Assembly (NCBI RefSeq): GCF_001598555.1
Contig: NZ_BCZE01000015.1
Location: 31,617 to 95,616, forward strand
DNA length: 64,000 nucleotides
Source of the DNA: Novosphingobium rosa NBRC 15208
GTDB lineage: Bacteria > Pseudomonadota > Alphaproteobacteria > Sphingomonadales > Sphingomonadaceae
Direction: 5' to 3'
In this document: positions 1 through 8,405 of the stretch, one piece after another
Numbering within the stretch: position 1 is the first letter of the stretch
Layout: each line of letters opens with the position of its first letter
Translations under genes and position numbers: made by a program
The notes under the pieces: model-generated
What the model was told of the DNA's origin: nothing
Databases searched by the model: none
The model's input: only the letters and a program-made list of their open reading frames with translations

Positions 1-2622
1 GCGCGCTTCGGCGGAAATGATCGGGCCGATGTCCACCGCCAGCTTGTCCGTGCGACCGATGCGCAGTTCCTGCAAGGCGCCACGCAGCATGGTGAGGGTG
101 CGGTCTGCCACGTCTTCCTGCAGGCACAGGATGCGCAGCGCCGAGCAGCGCTGCCCCGCACTGTCGAAGGCCGAGGCGATGACATCGGCCACCACCTGCT
201 CGGCCAGCGCCGAGGAATCGACGATCATCGCGTTCTGCCCACCGGTCTCGGCGATCAGGGGAATGGGGCGACCCGAGGGCAGCAGGCGTGTGGAGAGCTG
301 GCGCTGGATCAGCCGCGCCACCTCGGTGGAGCCGGTGAAGACCACGCCGCAAGTCTGCGCAGAGGCCACCAGCGCCGCGCCGATGGCGCCATCGCCGGGG
401 AGGAGCTGCAGGGCATCGGCGGGAACGCCCGCCTCATGCAGCAGGCGCACCGCCTCCGCCGCGATCAGCGGGGTTTCCTCGGCGGGCTTGGCCAGCACTG
501 GATTGCCCGCGACCAGCGCGGCGGCAACCTGCCCGGTGAAGATCGCCAGCGGGAAGTTCCACGGGCTGATGCAGACCACCGGGCCCAGCGCCTGCTGCCC
601 GCTGCCCAGCGTCTCGCGGGCCTGATGGGCGTAATAGCGCAGGAAATCCACGGCCTCGCGCACTTCGGCGATGGCGTTGGGCAGGGATTTGCCTGCCTCG
701 CGCGCGATCAGGCCCAGCAGCACCGGCATGCGCTCTTGCATGGCATCGGCGGCGCTTTCCAGCATGGCGGCGCGCTGGTGGACGGGCGTGTGCCGCCAGT
801 CGCTGGCGGCGGCGCGGGCCATGGCGCGCTCGACCTGCGCGGGATCGGCATGCAGCGCAGTGCCGACGATATCGCGCAGATCGCCCGGGTTGCGGATGGT
901 GACGGGCGTGCCGGCGCCCTCGGCGGAGGCGGCCTGCCATGCTTGGGTTTCGGGCAGGGTTGCGTTGAGTGTGGCCAGCACGGTTTCATCGCTCAGATCG
1001 AGGCCTGCGGAGTTGCTGCGATCAGGATAGAGCGCGAGGGGCAGGGCGATCAGAGGGTGCGCCGCGCCTGCGGGGTTCTCGCGCAGGGTGGTCTCCACGG
1101 GGTCGATCACCAGTTCCTCCACGGCAATCGCCTCATCGCCGATGCGGTTGACGAAGGAGGAGTTGGCGCCATTCTCCAGCAGGCGGCGCACCAGATAGGC
1201 CAGCAGCGTCTCATGCGTGCCCACCGGCGCATAGATGCGGCAGGGGCGTGACAGGCCTTCGGGGGCGACGACATGGCTGTAAAGCGCCTCGCCCATGCCG
1301 TGCAGGCACTGGAATTCGTAGCGGGTGCTGGTGAAATCGTCGCCCGCCAGATGGTGGATCGTCGCCACCGTCTGGGCGTTATGCGTGGCGAATTGCGGGA
1401 AGATCGCGTCCGGCGCGGCCAGCAGGCGGCGGGCGCAGGCGATATAGGCGACATCCGTGTGGTTCTTGCGGGTGTAGACGGGGAAATCGGGCAGGCCGTC
1501 GAGCTGGGCGCGCTTGATCTCGGCGTCCCAATAGGCGCCCTTGACCAGACGCACCATAAAGCGGTGCCCGCTGCGCCGCGCCAGATCGATCATCCAGTCC
1601 AGCACGAAGGGGCAGCGCCTGCCATAGGCCTGCACCACGAAACCGAGGCCATCCCACCCGGCCAGATCCTGATCGAAGGCCAGACTTTCCAGCAGATCCA
1701 GCGAGAGTTCCAGCCGGTCCTGCTCCTCGGCATCGATGTTGAAGCCGATGTTGTAGCTTTGGGCCAGCAGGGCGAGCTGCTTCACGCGGGGCAGCAGCTC
1801 GTCCATCACGCGCCGCGCCTGCGAGCGGCTGTAGCGCGGATGCAGCGCCGAGAGCTTGATCGAAATCCCCGCGCGTTCGTAGACGCTGGCGCCGCTGGTC
1901 TGCTTGCCGATGGCGTGGATCGCCTGCTCGTAATCCTTGTGGAAGCGGTCTGCATCGGCGGCGGTGGTGGCCGCTTCGCCCAGCATGTCGTAGCTGTAGC
2001 GGAAGCCTTTGGCCTCCATGCGTTTGCCGTGGCGCAGGGCTTCCTCGATGGTTTCGCCCGCCACGAACTGCTCGCCCATCAGGCGCATCGCCATATCGAC
2101 GCCGCGGCGGATCACGGGTTCGCCCGCGCGGGCCACCAGCCGGGTGAGGGCGCCGGAAAGCCCGGTTTCATCCACGCTGCCCACCAGCTTGCCGGTGACG
2201 ACCAGACCCCAGGTGGCGGCGTTGACGAAGATCGACTTGCCGCCGCCCAGATGCGCGCGCCAGTCGCCCATCGAGACCTTGTCGCGGATCAGCGCGTCGC
2301 GGGTGGCGGCGTCGGGGATGCGCAGCAGGGCCTCGGCCAGGCACATCAGCGCCACGCCCTCCTGGCTGGAGAGCGCATATTCCTGCACCAGACCTTCCAC
2401 GCCGCCGCGCTTGGGCTGGCTGCGCAGGGCCTTGACCAGTGCGGTGGCGGTGCGGGCGACCTGCGCCTTCATGGCCGGGGCCAGCGTCGCCTGAGCGATC
2501 AGCGGGGTGAGGCAGAGCACCTCATCGCGCCGATAGGCCGCCGTGATCGCCGCGCGCAAGGGCGTGGCCGGGCGGATGGGGGGAGCGAAATGGGCGAAGG
2601 GGCGCGGCGCGGTCTGGGTCAT
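1..2622 (-). CDS. putA: Bifunctional proline dehydrogenase / L-glutamate-gamma-semialdehyde dehydrogenase PutA (3' end outside window)
   Basis: Oxidises proline to glutamate in two steps, FAD-linked then NAD-linked, at the inner face of the membrane. The reading frame is open from ATG 2622 to the window edge (874 codons visible). The PRODH barrel occupies about residues 120-450, with KLSALHPRYSRSQ and FNIDAEEQDRL. The aldehyde dehydrogenase part follows, with CISPWNFPLAIFTGQ, a FTGSTEVA loop and the catalytic cysteine in GQRCSALR (Cys826, near base 146). There is no N-terminal ribbon-helix-helix domain as in E. coli PutA, so this PutA is probably not a self-repressor; the divergent Lrp-type gene at 2720 is the likely regulator. 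The many ORFs in other frames here are high-GC shadows. Confidence 0.96.
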   Translation of the reverse strand, partial: MTQTAPRPFAHFAPPIRPATPLRAAITAAYRRDEVLCLTPLIAQATLAPAMKAQVARTATALVKALRSQPKRGGVEGLVQEYALSSQEGVALMCLAEALLRIPDAATRDALIRDKVSMGDWRAHLGGGKSIFVNAATWGLVVTGKLVGSVDETGLSGALTRLVARAGEPVIRRGVDMAMRLMGEQFVAGETIEEALRHGKRMEAKGFRYSYDMLGEAATTAADADRFHKDYEQAIHAIGKQTSGASVYERAGISIKLSALHPRYSRSQARRVMDELLPRVKQLALLAQSYNIGFNIDAEEQDRLELSLDLLESLAFDQDLAGWDGLGFVVQAYGRRCPFVLDWMIDLARRSGHRFMVRLVKGAYWDAEIKRAQLDGLPDFPVYTRKNHTDVAYIACARRLLAAPDAIFPQFATHNAQTVATIHHLAGDDFTSTRYEFQCLHGMGEALYSHVVAPEGLSRPCRIYAPVGTHETLLAYLVRRLLENGANSSFVNRIGDEAIAVEELVIDPVETTLRENPAGAAHPLIALPLALYPDRSNSAGLDLSDETVLATLNATLPETQAWQAASAEGAGTPVTIRNPGDLRDIVGTALHADPAQVERAMARAAASDWRHTPVHQRAAMLESAADAMQERMPVLLGLIAREAGKSLPNAIAEVREAVDFLRYYAHQARETLGSGQQALGPVVCISPWNFPLAIFTGQVAAALVAGNPVLAKPAEETPLIAAEAVRLLHEAGVPADALQLLPGDGAIGAALVASAQTCGVVFTGSTEVARLIQRQLSTRLLPSGRPIPLIAETGGQNAMIVDSSALAEQVVADVIASAFDSAGQRCSALRILCLQEDVADRTLTMLRGALQELRIGRTDKLAVDIGPIISAEAR

Positions 2623-2688
2623 CGCGGCACTCTAATGGATTTGCATTTGGCGATCCGGCCAATTATCGCGTTGTGCTAGGCGAATTCA

Positions 2689-2699
2689 CCAAATTTTGG
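2689..2699. promoter_or_regulatory. Candidate Lrp/PutR site in the putA-putR divergent promoter
   Basis: The 97-base gap between the divergent starts of putA (2622) and putR (2720) holds CCAAATTTTGG, a near-palindrome with an A/T core like Lrp/AsnC sites. Seen in sequence; binding is inferred from position only. Confidence 0.35.
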
Positions 2700-2719
2700 C
2701 TTGCGAGAGGGCGGATTGC

Positions 2720-3211
2720 ATGGATGGGGATCGGATCGTGGTCGATATGGACGATTTCGACCGCAAGATCATTGCCGCTTTGACCAGAGACGGGCGGATG
2801 ACCATCACCGATCTGGCCGAGGTGGTGGGACTTTCCAAAACGCCCTGTCAGGTGCGGCTGAAGCGGCTGATGGAGGCCGGGGTGATCAAGGGCTTTCGTG
2901 CCATCGTCGATCCCACCAGGCTGGGTTTCGATCATGTCGCCTTCGCCGAGGTCAAGCTGGCCGACACGCGTGAGGCGGCGCTGCTGGCCTTCAACCGCGC
3001 GGTCCGGCTGATCCCCGAGGTGGAGGAGTGCCATATGATCGCCAGCAGCTTCGATTATCTGCTGAAGGTGCGCACCAGCGACATCTGGCGCTATCGCATC
3101 GTGCTGGGCGAGAAGATTTCCGCCCTGCCGCATGTGGCCAGCACATCGACCTATGTGGCGATGGAAACGGTGCTGGATGCCAGCGCGATGCGGGGCGATC
3201 CCATAACCTAA
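2720..3211 (+). CDS. putR: Lrp/AsnC-family regulator, probable PutR
   Basis: A 163-residue protein with an N-terminal winged HTH (DDFDRKIIAALTRDGRMTITDLAEVVGLSKTPCQ, written here in parts: DDFDRKIIAAL, LAEVVGLSKTPC) and a C-terminal AsnC ligand-binding domain (FAEVKLAD, VEECHMIASSFDYLLKVRT). Divergent from putA, as known for alphaproteobacterial PutR, which activates putA when proline is present. Start chosen at ATG 2720; a more upstream ATG (2696) lies in the promoter and a downstream ATG (2747) is also possible. The 3' end overlaps the convergent DUF5690 gene by four bases. Confidence 0.88.
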   Translation: MDGDRIVVDMDDFDRKIIAALTRDGRMTITDLAEVVGLSKTPCQVRLKRLMEAGVIKGFRAIVDPTRLGFDHVAFAEVKLADTREAALLAFNRAVRLIPEVEECHMIASSFDYLLKVRTSDIWRYRIVLGEKISALPHVASTSTYVAMETVLDASAMRGDPIT

Positions 3212-4509
3212 AGCGCCGGAACTGGCTGATCGGCCTGGCTCAAACGCCTGTCAAACCAGCTCCATGCGAAGATCAGCAGGGCAAGGCCCAGCCCGCTGGT
3301 GGCCAGGCTGATCTCGATCAGGAAATGCGTCCAGCTCAGATGGAATTCGGGCAGGTTACGCACCAGCAGCAGCAGGATCGTGCCGCCATAGCCGAAAGCG
3401 TCGGCCAGATAGATCATGAAACCGGCATTGCCCGGCGTGCCGCCGCTGGCCACCAGCCGGTCGAACAGGATGCCGTTGAAGGGCGTGTAAGCCAGATACA
3501 GCCCCGCGCCCAGCAGGATCATCCACGAGACCGAACCGACCCTATGCGCCGCAAACCCCAGCGAAGCGCCCCCCGCCATCACCAGCCCCAGCCCGACCAG
3601 CACCATATTGGCCGCCACCGCCTTGCGGTTGTCACGAAACACCATCGTGCAGCCCAGCGCGGCCAGCACCACCATGCTGACAGGGATTTCGCTCCATGCG
3701 AAGATCTCGGCCTGACCGCCATGGCCGACCTCGCGCCAGATCTCGGCGGAGAAGTTATCGCGGAAATCGCGCAGCGCCGTCAGCATCACATAGAGCAGGA
3801 TCAGGCCGGTGAGGCCCACCGCATAGCGGCTCCACAACCGGGCGCGGGCGGCGGCGTCCATCGGTTTGCGCTCGATGCGTTCGGCGATGTCGCGTGCGTC
3901 GGGTTCGGGCAGGATCGAGAGGCCGTAAAGGCAGGCCAGCAGCAGCGGGGTGAAGAGCGCGCCGCTGGCCGCGGGCATCCAGAAGGGGTTGAGCCCCTGC
4001 AACAGCACCCACTCGCCCACCGCCTTCACCGTGCCGGAGGAGAGGATGAAGCTGGCGCACAGGATCGCCGCGATCAGTTCGGACTGGCGCCGCCCCTCGA
4101 CAAAGGCGAAGACCATGCCCCAGATCATCCCCAGCGCGAGGCCGTCGAGGAACAGGCAGGCCACATTCCATGGCGCGGGGATCAGGGCGAAGAGCACCAG
4201 CGCCGCCTCGGCCAGCGCGATCTGCGCCAGAATGCCTGCCACGCGGCGGTGGGCGGGCAGTTCGGAGATGACCTTCACCCCCACCATCTTGGCCAGCGCG
4301 TAACCCACCACCTGAGCGATCACCAGCGCGATCTTGTAATCCATGCCGAAGGCGGTCAGCCCGGTGAAATCGGCCACGGCAAAGGGTTTGCGAAAGGCAT
4401 ACATCGCAAAATAGACGCCAAACGCCATCAAGCCGGCATAGACGCCAAAGGCGATGGGCGAGAGGCGCGAGAGCCACTGCGTCGGCTTGGAAGGGGCGGC
4501 GTGAGGCAT
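3208..4509 (-). CDS. DUF5690-family MFS-type transporter
   Basis: A 433-residue protein with about twelve hydrophobic segments. The N-terminal motif FGVYFAMYAFRKPFAVADF and the overall pattern match the DUF5690 family, which belongs to the major facilitator clan. Start set at ATG 4509 (MPHAAPSKPT) rather than an ATG 33 bases upstream, because family members begin close to the first helix. It is co-directional with, and 76 bases downstream of, an AEP-type LysR regulator, and the same locus holds phnX, so import of an aminophosphonate across the inner membrane is a reasonable guess. Its substrate has not been shown by anything in the sequence. Confidence 0.8.
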   Translation of the reverse strand: MPHAAPSKPTQWLSRLSPIAFGVYAGLMAFGVYFAMYAFRKPFAVADFTGLTAFGMDYKIALVIAQVVGYALAKMVGVKVISELPAHRRVAGILAQIALAEAALVLFALIPAPWNVACLFLDGLALGMIWGMVFAFVEGRRQSELIAAILCASFILSSGTVKAVGEWVLLQGLNPFWMPAASGALFTPLLLACLYGLSILPEPDARDIAERIERKPMDAAARARLWSRYAVGLTGLILLYVMLTALRDFRDNFSAEIWREVGHGGQAEIFAWSEIPVSMVVLAALGCTMVFRDNRKAVAANMVLVGLGLVMAGGASLGFAAHRVGSVSWMILLGAGLYLAYTPFNGILFDRLVASGGTPGNAGFMIYLADAFGYGGTILLLLVRNLPEFHLSWTHFLIEISLATSGLGLALLIFAWSWFDRRLSQADQPVPAL

Positions 4510-4585
4510 AAGACTTTCGCGGCGCGGTTCAGGGATGCCCATGATTATGGATGCTTTCTATGACCGATTGCCGACAGACTGCCGA

Positions 4586-5518
4586 TCACGGGCTTTCCTC
4601 GACCGCGGGCGCCTTGATCGCATGGTGGCGCGGGATGGAGGCGGGCATGGTCTCCACCGCCTGGATCATCATCCGCATCAGGCCCGAGCGGCGCTGTTCG
4701 CTGCGGCAGACGAAGTAATTGGTCAGCAGCGCCGGATCGGGCTGGGCGTCGGGCTGGATCGCTGAAAGACGTGTATCGGGCGGGCATTCGCTGGCGAAGA
4801 ACAGGCTGACGCCAAGGCCCAGCGCGACCGCCTCGCGGATGGTTTCGCGGCTGTGCAGCTCGATCTTGCGGGCGGGCACGATGTCATGGGCGTTGAGCAG
4901 GCTTTCCATCGCCCCGCGCGTTTTGGACGAGATTTCGCGCACCAGCAGGCATTCCTCGGTCAGGCGCGACAGGGGGAAGCTTGCCGCCCCCGCCAGGGGA
5001 TGGCCACTGGCCACCACCACCGCCAGAGCATCGACGAACAGGGGCCGGTAGAACAGCCGCGGATCGACCTGCGGATCGCTGATGATCCCTACATCGGCCC
5101 GCGCATCCAGCAGATGGGCCAGGGTGTTGCGGGAATTGTCGATCTGCACCTCCACCTCGATGCCGCTTTCCATCTGCATGATGGTTTGGGCGAGGCGCGC
5201 GGCATGCACCGGCGAGTCCGAAATGAGGCGGATGCGCTGCCCCTCGGTGTTCACCTTTTCATCGAGCAGCGTCTCGATCTCCTCGGCGGTGGCGAACATG
5301 CGGCGGGTGAGTTGTAACAATTCCTCGCCGATCGGCGTCAATTGCAGCGGGCGGCGGCGGCCTTCGAACAGCTGGGCGCGGTGGCGTGTTTCCAAAGCTT
5401 TGATTTGCTGTGATAATGTCGGCTGCGAGATGTTGAGCCTGCGCGCCGCGCGGCTGAAGCTGCCTTCGCTGGCCACGGCGTGAAAGGCACGCAGATGCTG
5501 GTGATTGACGGCCCCCAT
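4586..5518 (-). CDS. LysR-family regulator of aminoethylphosphonate catabolism type
   Basis: 310 residues: N-terminal HTH (LRAFHAVASEGSFSRAARRL, then NISQPTLSQQIKALE) and a LysR effector domain. The effector domain has the pattern I recall for the AEP-catabolism LysR family TIGR03339: SDSPVHA after the linker, ARADVGIISDPQVDPRL, LLVREISSKTRGAME, a SRETIREAVALGLGVS stretch and a late ERR-like segment (CRSEQRRSGLMR). Divergent from the TBDR at 5739 across a 220-base gap that contains a textbook LysR operator. Most likely controls the phosphonate genes on both sides. Confidence 0.85.
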   Translation of the reverse strand: MGAVNHQHLRAFHAVASEGSFSRAARRLNISQPTLSQQIKALETRHRAQLFEGRRRPLQLTPIGEELLQLTRRMFATAEEIETLLDEKVNTEGQRIRLISDSPVHAARLAQTIMQMESGIEVEVQIDNSRNTLAHLLDARADVGIISDPQVDPRLFYRPLFVDALAVVVASGHPLAGAASFPLSRLTEECLLVREISSKTRGAMESLLNAHDIVPARKIELHSRETIREAVALGLGVSLFFASECPPDTRLSAIQPDAQPDPALLTNYFVCRSEQRRSGLMRMMIQAVETMPASIPRHHAIKAPAVEESP

Positions 5519-5588
5519 ATGCCCTATCTCGCTGTGTTTGTTATGGATTTTTTACGCCTCGATTGTGACAGGGCAGTGACCGGCGCAT

Positions 5589-5613
5589 CTTTTATAGATC
5601 AGACCTATAAAAG
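5589..5613. promoter_or_regulatory. LysR operator, perfect 9-bp inverted repeat
   Basis: CTTTTATAG-N7-CTATAAAAG. The arms are perfect reverse complements and contain the LysR core T-N11-A (T5595 to A5607, ATAG-N7-CTAT). It lies 76 bases from the LysR start and 126 bases from the TBDR start, the expected place for a shared operator. Confidence 0.8.
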
Positions 5614-5738
5614 CCTTAGCCGATATATATTGGCCGCCCGCCCGGCCTTTTGACAAACACGCGCCCAACACGGCGAGCGCCCCGAAGCACAGGGACGCCG
5701 CCTGCACAGAACGACAGTTCGTCATCCATGAGGGCACC

Positions 5739-8378
5739 ATGACCATCCGTTCCAACCTGCTCAAATCCGGGCTTATGCTGTCTTGCGCGGGCCTCGCGCT
5801 CACGGGCACGCAGGCTTTTGCCGATGAGGCTCCCGCTCCTGCCGCCGAAAGCGCGCCGGCTGCGGAAAGCGCGGGCGACATCGTCGTCACCGCCACGCGC
5901 CGCAGCGAGTCGATCCAGTCGGTGCCGATGACGCTTCAGGCGCTGTCGGGCGCGTCGCTGGCCCAGCTCAATGTGAACAATTTCAACGATCTGTTGAAGT
6001 TCACCCCCAATGTCACCTTCTCCAGCAACGGCCCCGGGCAGGGCGCGATCTTCATGCGCGGCCTCTCCACGGGCTTTGCGGGCGGGCAGTCGGCGGGCAC
6101 CATCGCGCCTTTCCCCAATGTGGCGCTCTATCTTGACGACCAGTCGATGCAGTTCCCGGGCCGCAACGCCGACGTCTACATGGCCGATATCGAGCGCGTC
6201 GAAGTGCTGGAAGGCCCGCAGGGCACGCTGTTCGGCGGCGGCGCGGAAGCGGGCGCGGTGCGCTACATCACCGCCAAGCCCAAGCTGGACAAATGGGAAG
6301 TCCATCTGGCCGGCAGCTTCGGCGGCACGGCGGGCGGCGCCCCCAATGCCTCGGGCCAGGCGGTGATCAACATCCCCGTCATCAAGGACAAGCTGGCCGT
6401 GCGCGCGCTGATCTACAGCGACCATCAGGGCGGCTATATCGACAACGTGCCCAGCACCTTCACGCGCCGCGCCACCGATGCGGGCAGCGTGAACTATGGC
6501 TTCATCCCCAGCGCCACCAATCAGGCGAACGGCGGCGTCTACAACAATTACGCGCTGGCCAAGCATGACTTCAACCCGGTCGACTACACCGGCGGCCGCG
6601 TCGAGGCCCTGTGGGACATCACGCCGGACTGGAACCTGCTGGTGACCGAGAGCTATCAGCACCTCAACGCGCAGGGCTCGTCCAGCACCTTCCCGGTGGG
6701 CAGCGACTTCCAGCAGCTGGGCAGCCTGCAGACCACCACCTTCACGCCGCAGTGGAACACCGACACCTACTGGAACACCGCCTGGACGCTGAACGGCAAG
6801 ATCGGCGACTGGAAGATGGTCTACACCGGCGCCTATATGACGCGCCACATCTCCAACCAGCAGGATTATTCCAACTATTCGCGCACCGGCGGCGGCATGT
6901 ATTACCAGTGCAGCGGCAAGGCCACCGGCTGGGGCACGGGATCGACCTTCTGCTACTCGCCGATCGCCTATTGGGACGACACGATGCGCAACACGCATCA
7001 CAGCGAGGAAGTGCGCTTCCAGAGCCCCGAGAACAAGCGCATCCGCGTGATCGGCGGCGCTTACTGGGAAAAGTTCGTCATTCAGGACGTGATGCGCTTC
7101 AACTACAAGTCCATCCCAAGTTGCACCCAGCAGCTGATCGCGGCCAATGCGGTCTGCTCGGGCGCGGTGTCGACGGCGCCGGGCAGCACCGCCAACCAGC
7201 CGGGGCTCGAGCCGGGCAACACCGCTTTCGGTGAAGACGTGACGCGCGGCTATGACCAGCTGGCCTTCTTCGGCTCGGCGGATGTCGACATCCTGCACAA
7301 TCTGACCCTGAGCGGCGGCACGCGCTATTACCGCTACAAGGAATATGAAGTCGGTTCGCAGTTCGGCACGGTGCCAAGCGCCTGCTATCAGACCATTTCC
7401 TGCGGTACGGCGGGTCAGGTCAACATCGATGCGGCCAACAACCACGTCACCTATCACGGTTTCAAGAGCAAGGCCGAGATCACCTGGAAACCGCGCGACC
7501 ACACCATGGTCTATGCGCTGTTCAGCCAGGGCTTCCGCCCCGGCGGCTTCAACCGTTCGAGCAGCCTGGTGCTGCCCGACCAGAACGGCACGCCCCAGCT
7601 CAAGCGCCCCAACGGCTATCAGCCCGATACGCTCACCAACTGGGAGCTGGGCCTGAAGACCGATCTGCTGAACCACAAGGTGCAGTTCAATCTCTCGGGC
7701 TATTACATGGTCTGGCAGAACGCGATCATCAACTTCTACAATCCGGCGGGCGGCTTCGGCAACACCAGCTTCGCCACCAACGGCCCCAGCTATCATGTGA
7801 AGGGTGTGGAGGCGCAGATCTTCGCGCGCCCGATGACAGGCCTTTCGGTGCAGCTGGGTGGCACCTACAATGACAGCAAGCAGTCGACCTCGCCCTGTCT
7901 GGTGGCCAACAACCCGGCCTCGGTCAACAATGGCAAGTGCATCACCAGCTATTATCCCGGCGGCGTGCAGAAGTCGGTGCAGAGCCCCTTCGGCGAGATC
8001 GGCGGCACCACGCCCTACAGCCCCCATGTGCAGGGCAATGCCCGCGTGCGCTATGACTGGGCCGGGCGCGGCGGTTATGACTGGTTCGTCTCGGGCGCAG
8101 TGTCGTACAACGGGCCGATGTGGAACCAGCCCTCCACCTATCCTTCGGGCGATGGCGTAACGGTGCCGGGCACGACCCTGCTGCGTTACCATATGGCCGG
8201 TTATGCGCAGGCCGATGCCCAGTTCGGCTTCAAGCACAACAACTGGAGCATGTCGGTCTTCGGTCAGAACCTGACCAACAACCATGCCTCCACCTTCACC
8301 TCCTCGGTGCAGTTCATCAAGTCGCAGCTGCCGCTGCGGCCGATGACCTATGGCGTGAAATTCTCGCTCGATCTCTGA
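5739..8378 (+). CDS. TonB-dependent outer-membrane receptor of the phosphonate locus
   Basis: 879 residues. A signal peptide (hydrophobic stretch to about residue 28, TQAFADE) is followed by an Ala/Pro-rich linker, a TonB box (DIVVTATRR, residues 47-55), a plug domain (VEVLEGPQGTLFGGGAEAGAVRY) and a beta-barrel ending in an aromatic-type terminal strand (YGVKFSLDL). This is the Caulobacter/sphingomonad type often annotated as an iron-complex receptor, but the family imports many small molecules. A GAGGG ribosome site precedes ATG 5739. Position between a phosphonate-type LysR operator and phosphonate genes suggests uptake of a phosphonate or phosphonate-containing molecule; this is inference. 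Confidence 0.9.
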   Translation: MTIRSNLLKSGLMLSCAGLALTGTQAFADEAPAPAAESAPAAESAGDIVVTATRRSESIQSVPMTLQALSGASLAQLNVNNFNDLLKFTPNVTFSSNGPGQGAIFMRGLSTGFAGGQSAGTIAPFPNVALYLDDQSMQFPGRNADVYMADIERVEVLEGPQGTLFGGGAEAGAVRYITAKPKLDKWEVHLAGSFGGTAGGAPNASGQAVINIPVIKDKLAVRALIYSDHQGGYIDNVPSTFTRRATDAGSVNYGFIPSATNQANGGVYNNYALAKHDFNPVDYTGGRVEALWDITPDWNLLVTESYQHLNAQGSSSTFPVGSDFQQLGSLQTTTFTPQWNTDTYWNTAWTLNGKIGDWKMVYTGAYMTRHISNQQDYSNYSRTGGGMYYQCSGKATGWGTGSTFCYSPIAYWDDTMRNTHHSEEVRFQSPENKRIRVIGGAYWEKFVIQDVMRFNYKSIPSCTQQLIAANAVCSGAVSTAPGSTANQPGLEPGNTAFGEDVTRGYDQLAFFGSADVDILHNLTLSGGTRYYRYKEYEVGSQFGTVPSACYQTISCGTAGQVNIDAANNHVTYHGFKSKAEITWKPRDHTMVYALFSQGFRPGGFNRSSSLVLPDQNGTPQLKRPNGYQPDTLTNWELGLKTDLLNHKVQFNLSGYYMVWQNAIINFYNPAGGFGNTSFATNGPSYHVKGVEAQIFARPMTGLSVQLGGTYNDSKQSTSPCLVANNPASVNNGKCITSYYPGGVQKSVQSPFGEIGGTTPYSPHVQGNARVRYDWAGRGGYDWFVSGAVSYNGPMWNQPSTYPSGDGVTVPGTTLLRYHMAGYAQADAQFGFKHNNWSMSVFGQNLTNNHASTFTSSVQFIKSQLPLRPMTYGVKFSLDL

Positions 8379-8405
8379 TCGCGCGGGCACTGTCACGATA
8401 CTGTC

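Noticed and set aside
436..2679. Plus-strand open frames of 271 and 468 codons
   Set aside because: They are shadows of putA, whose own frame is open to the window edge and contains all PutA motifs.
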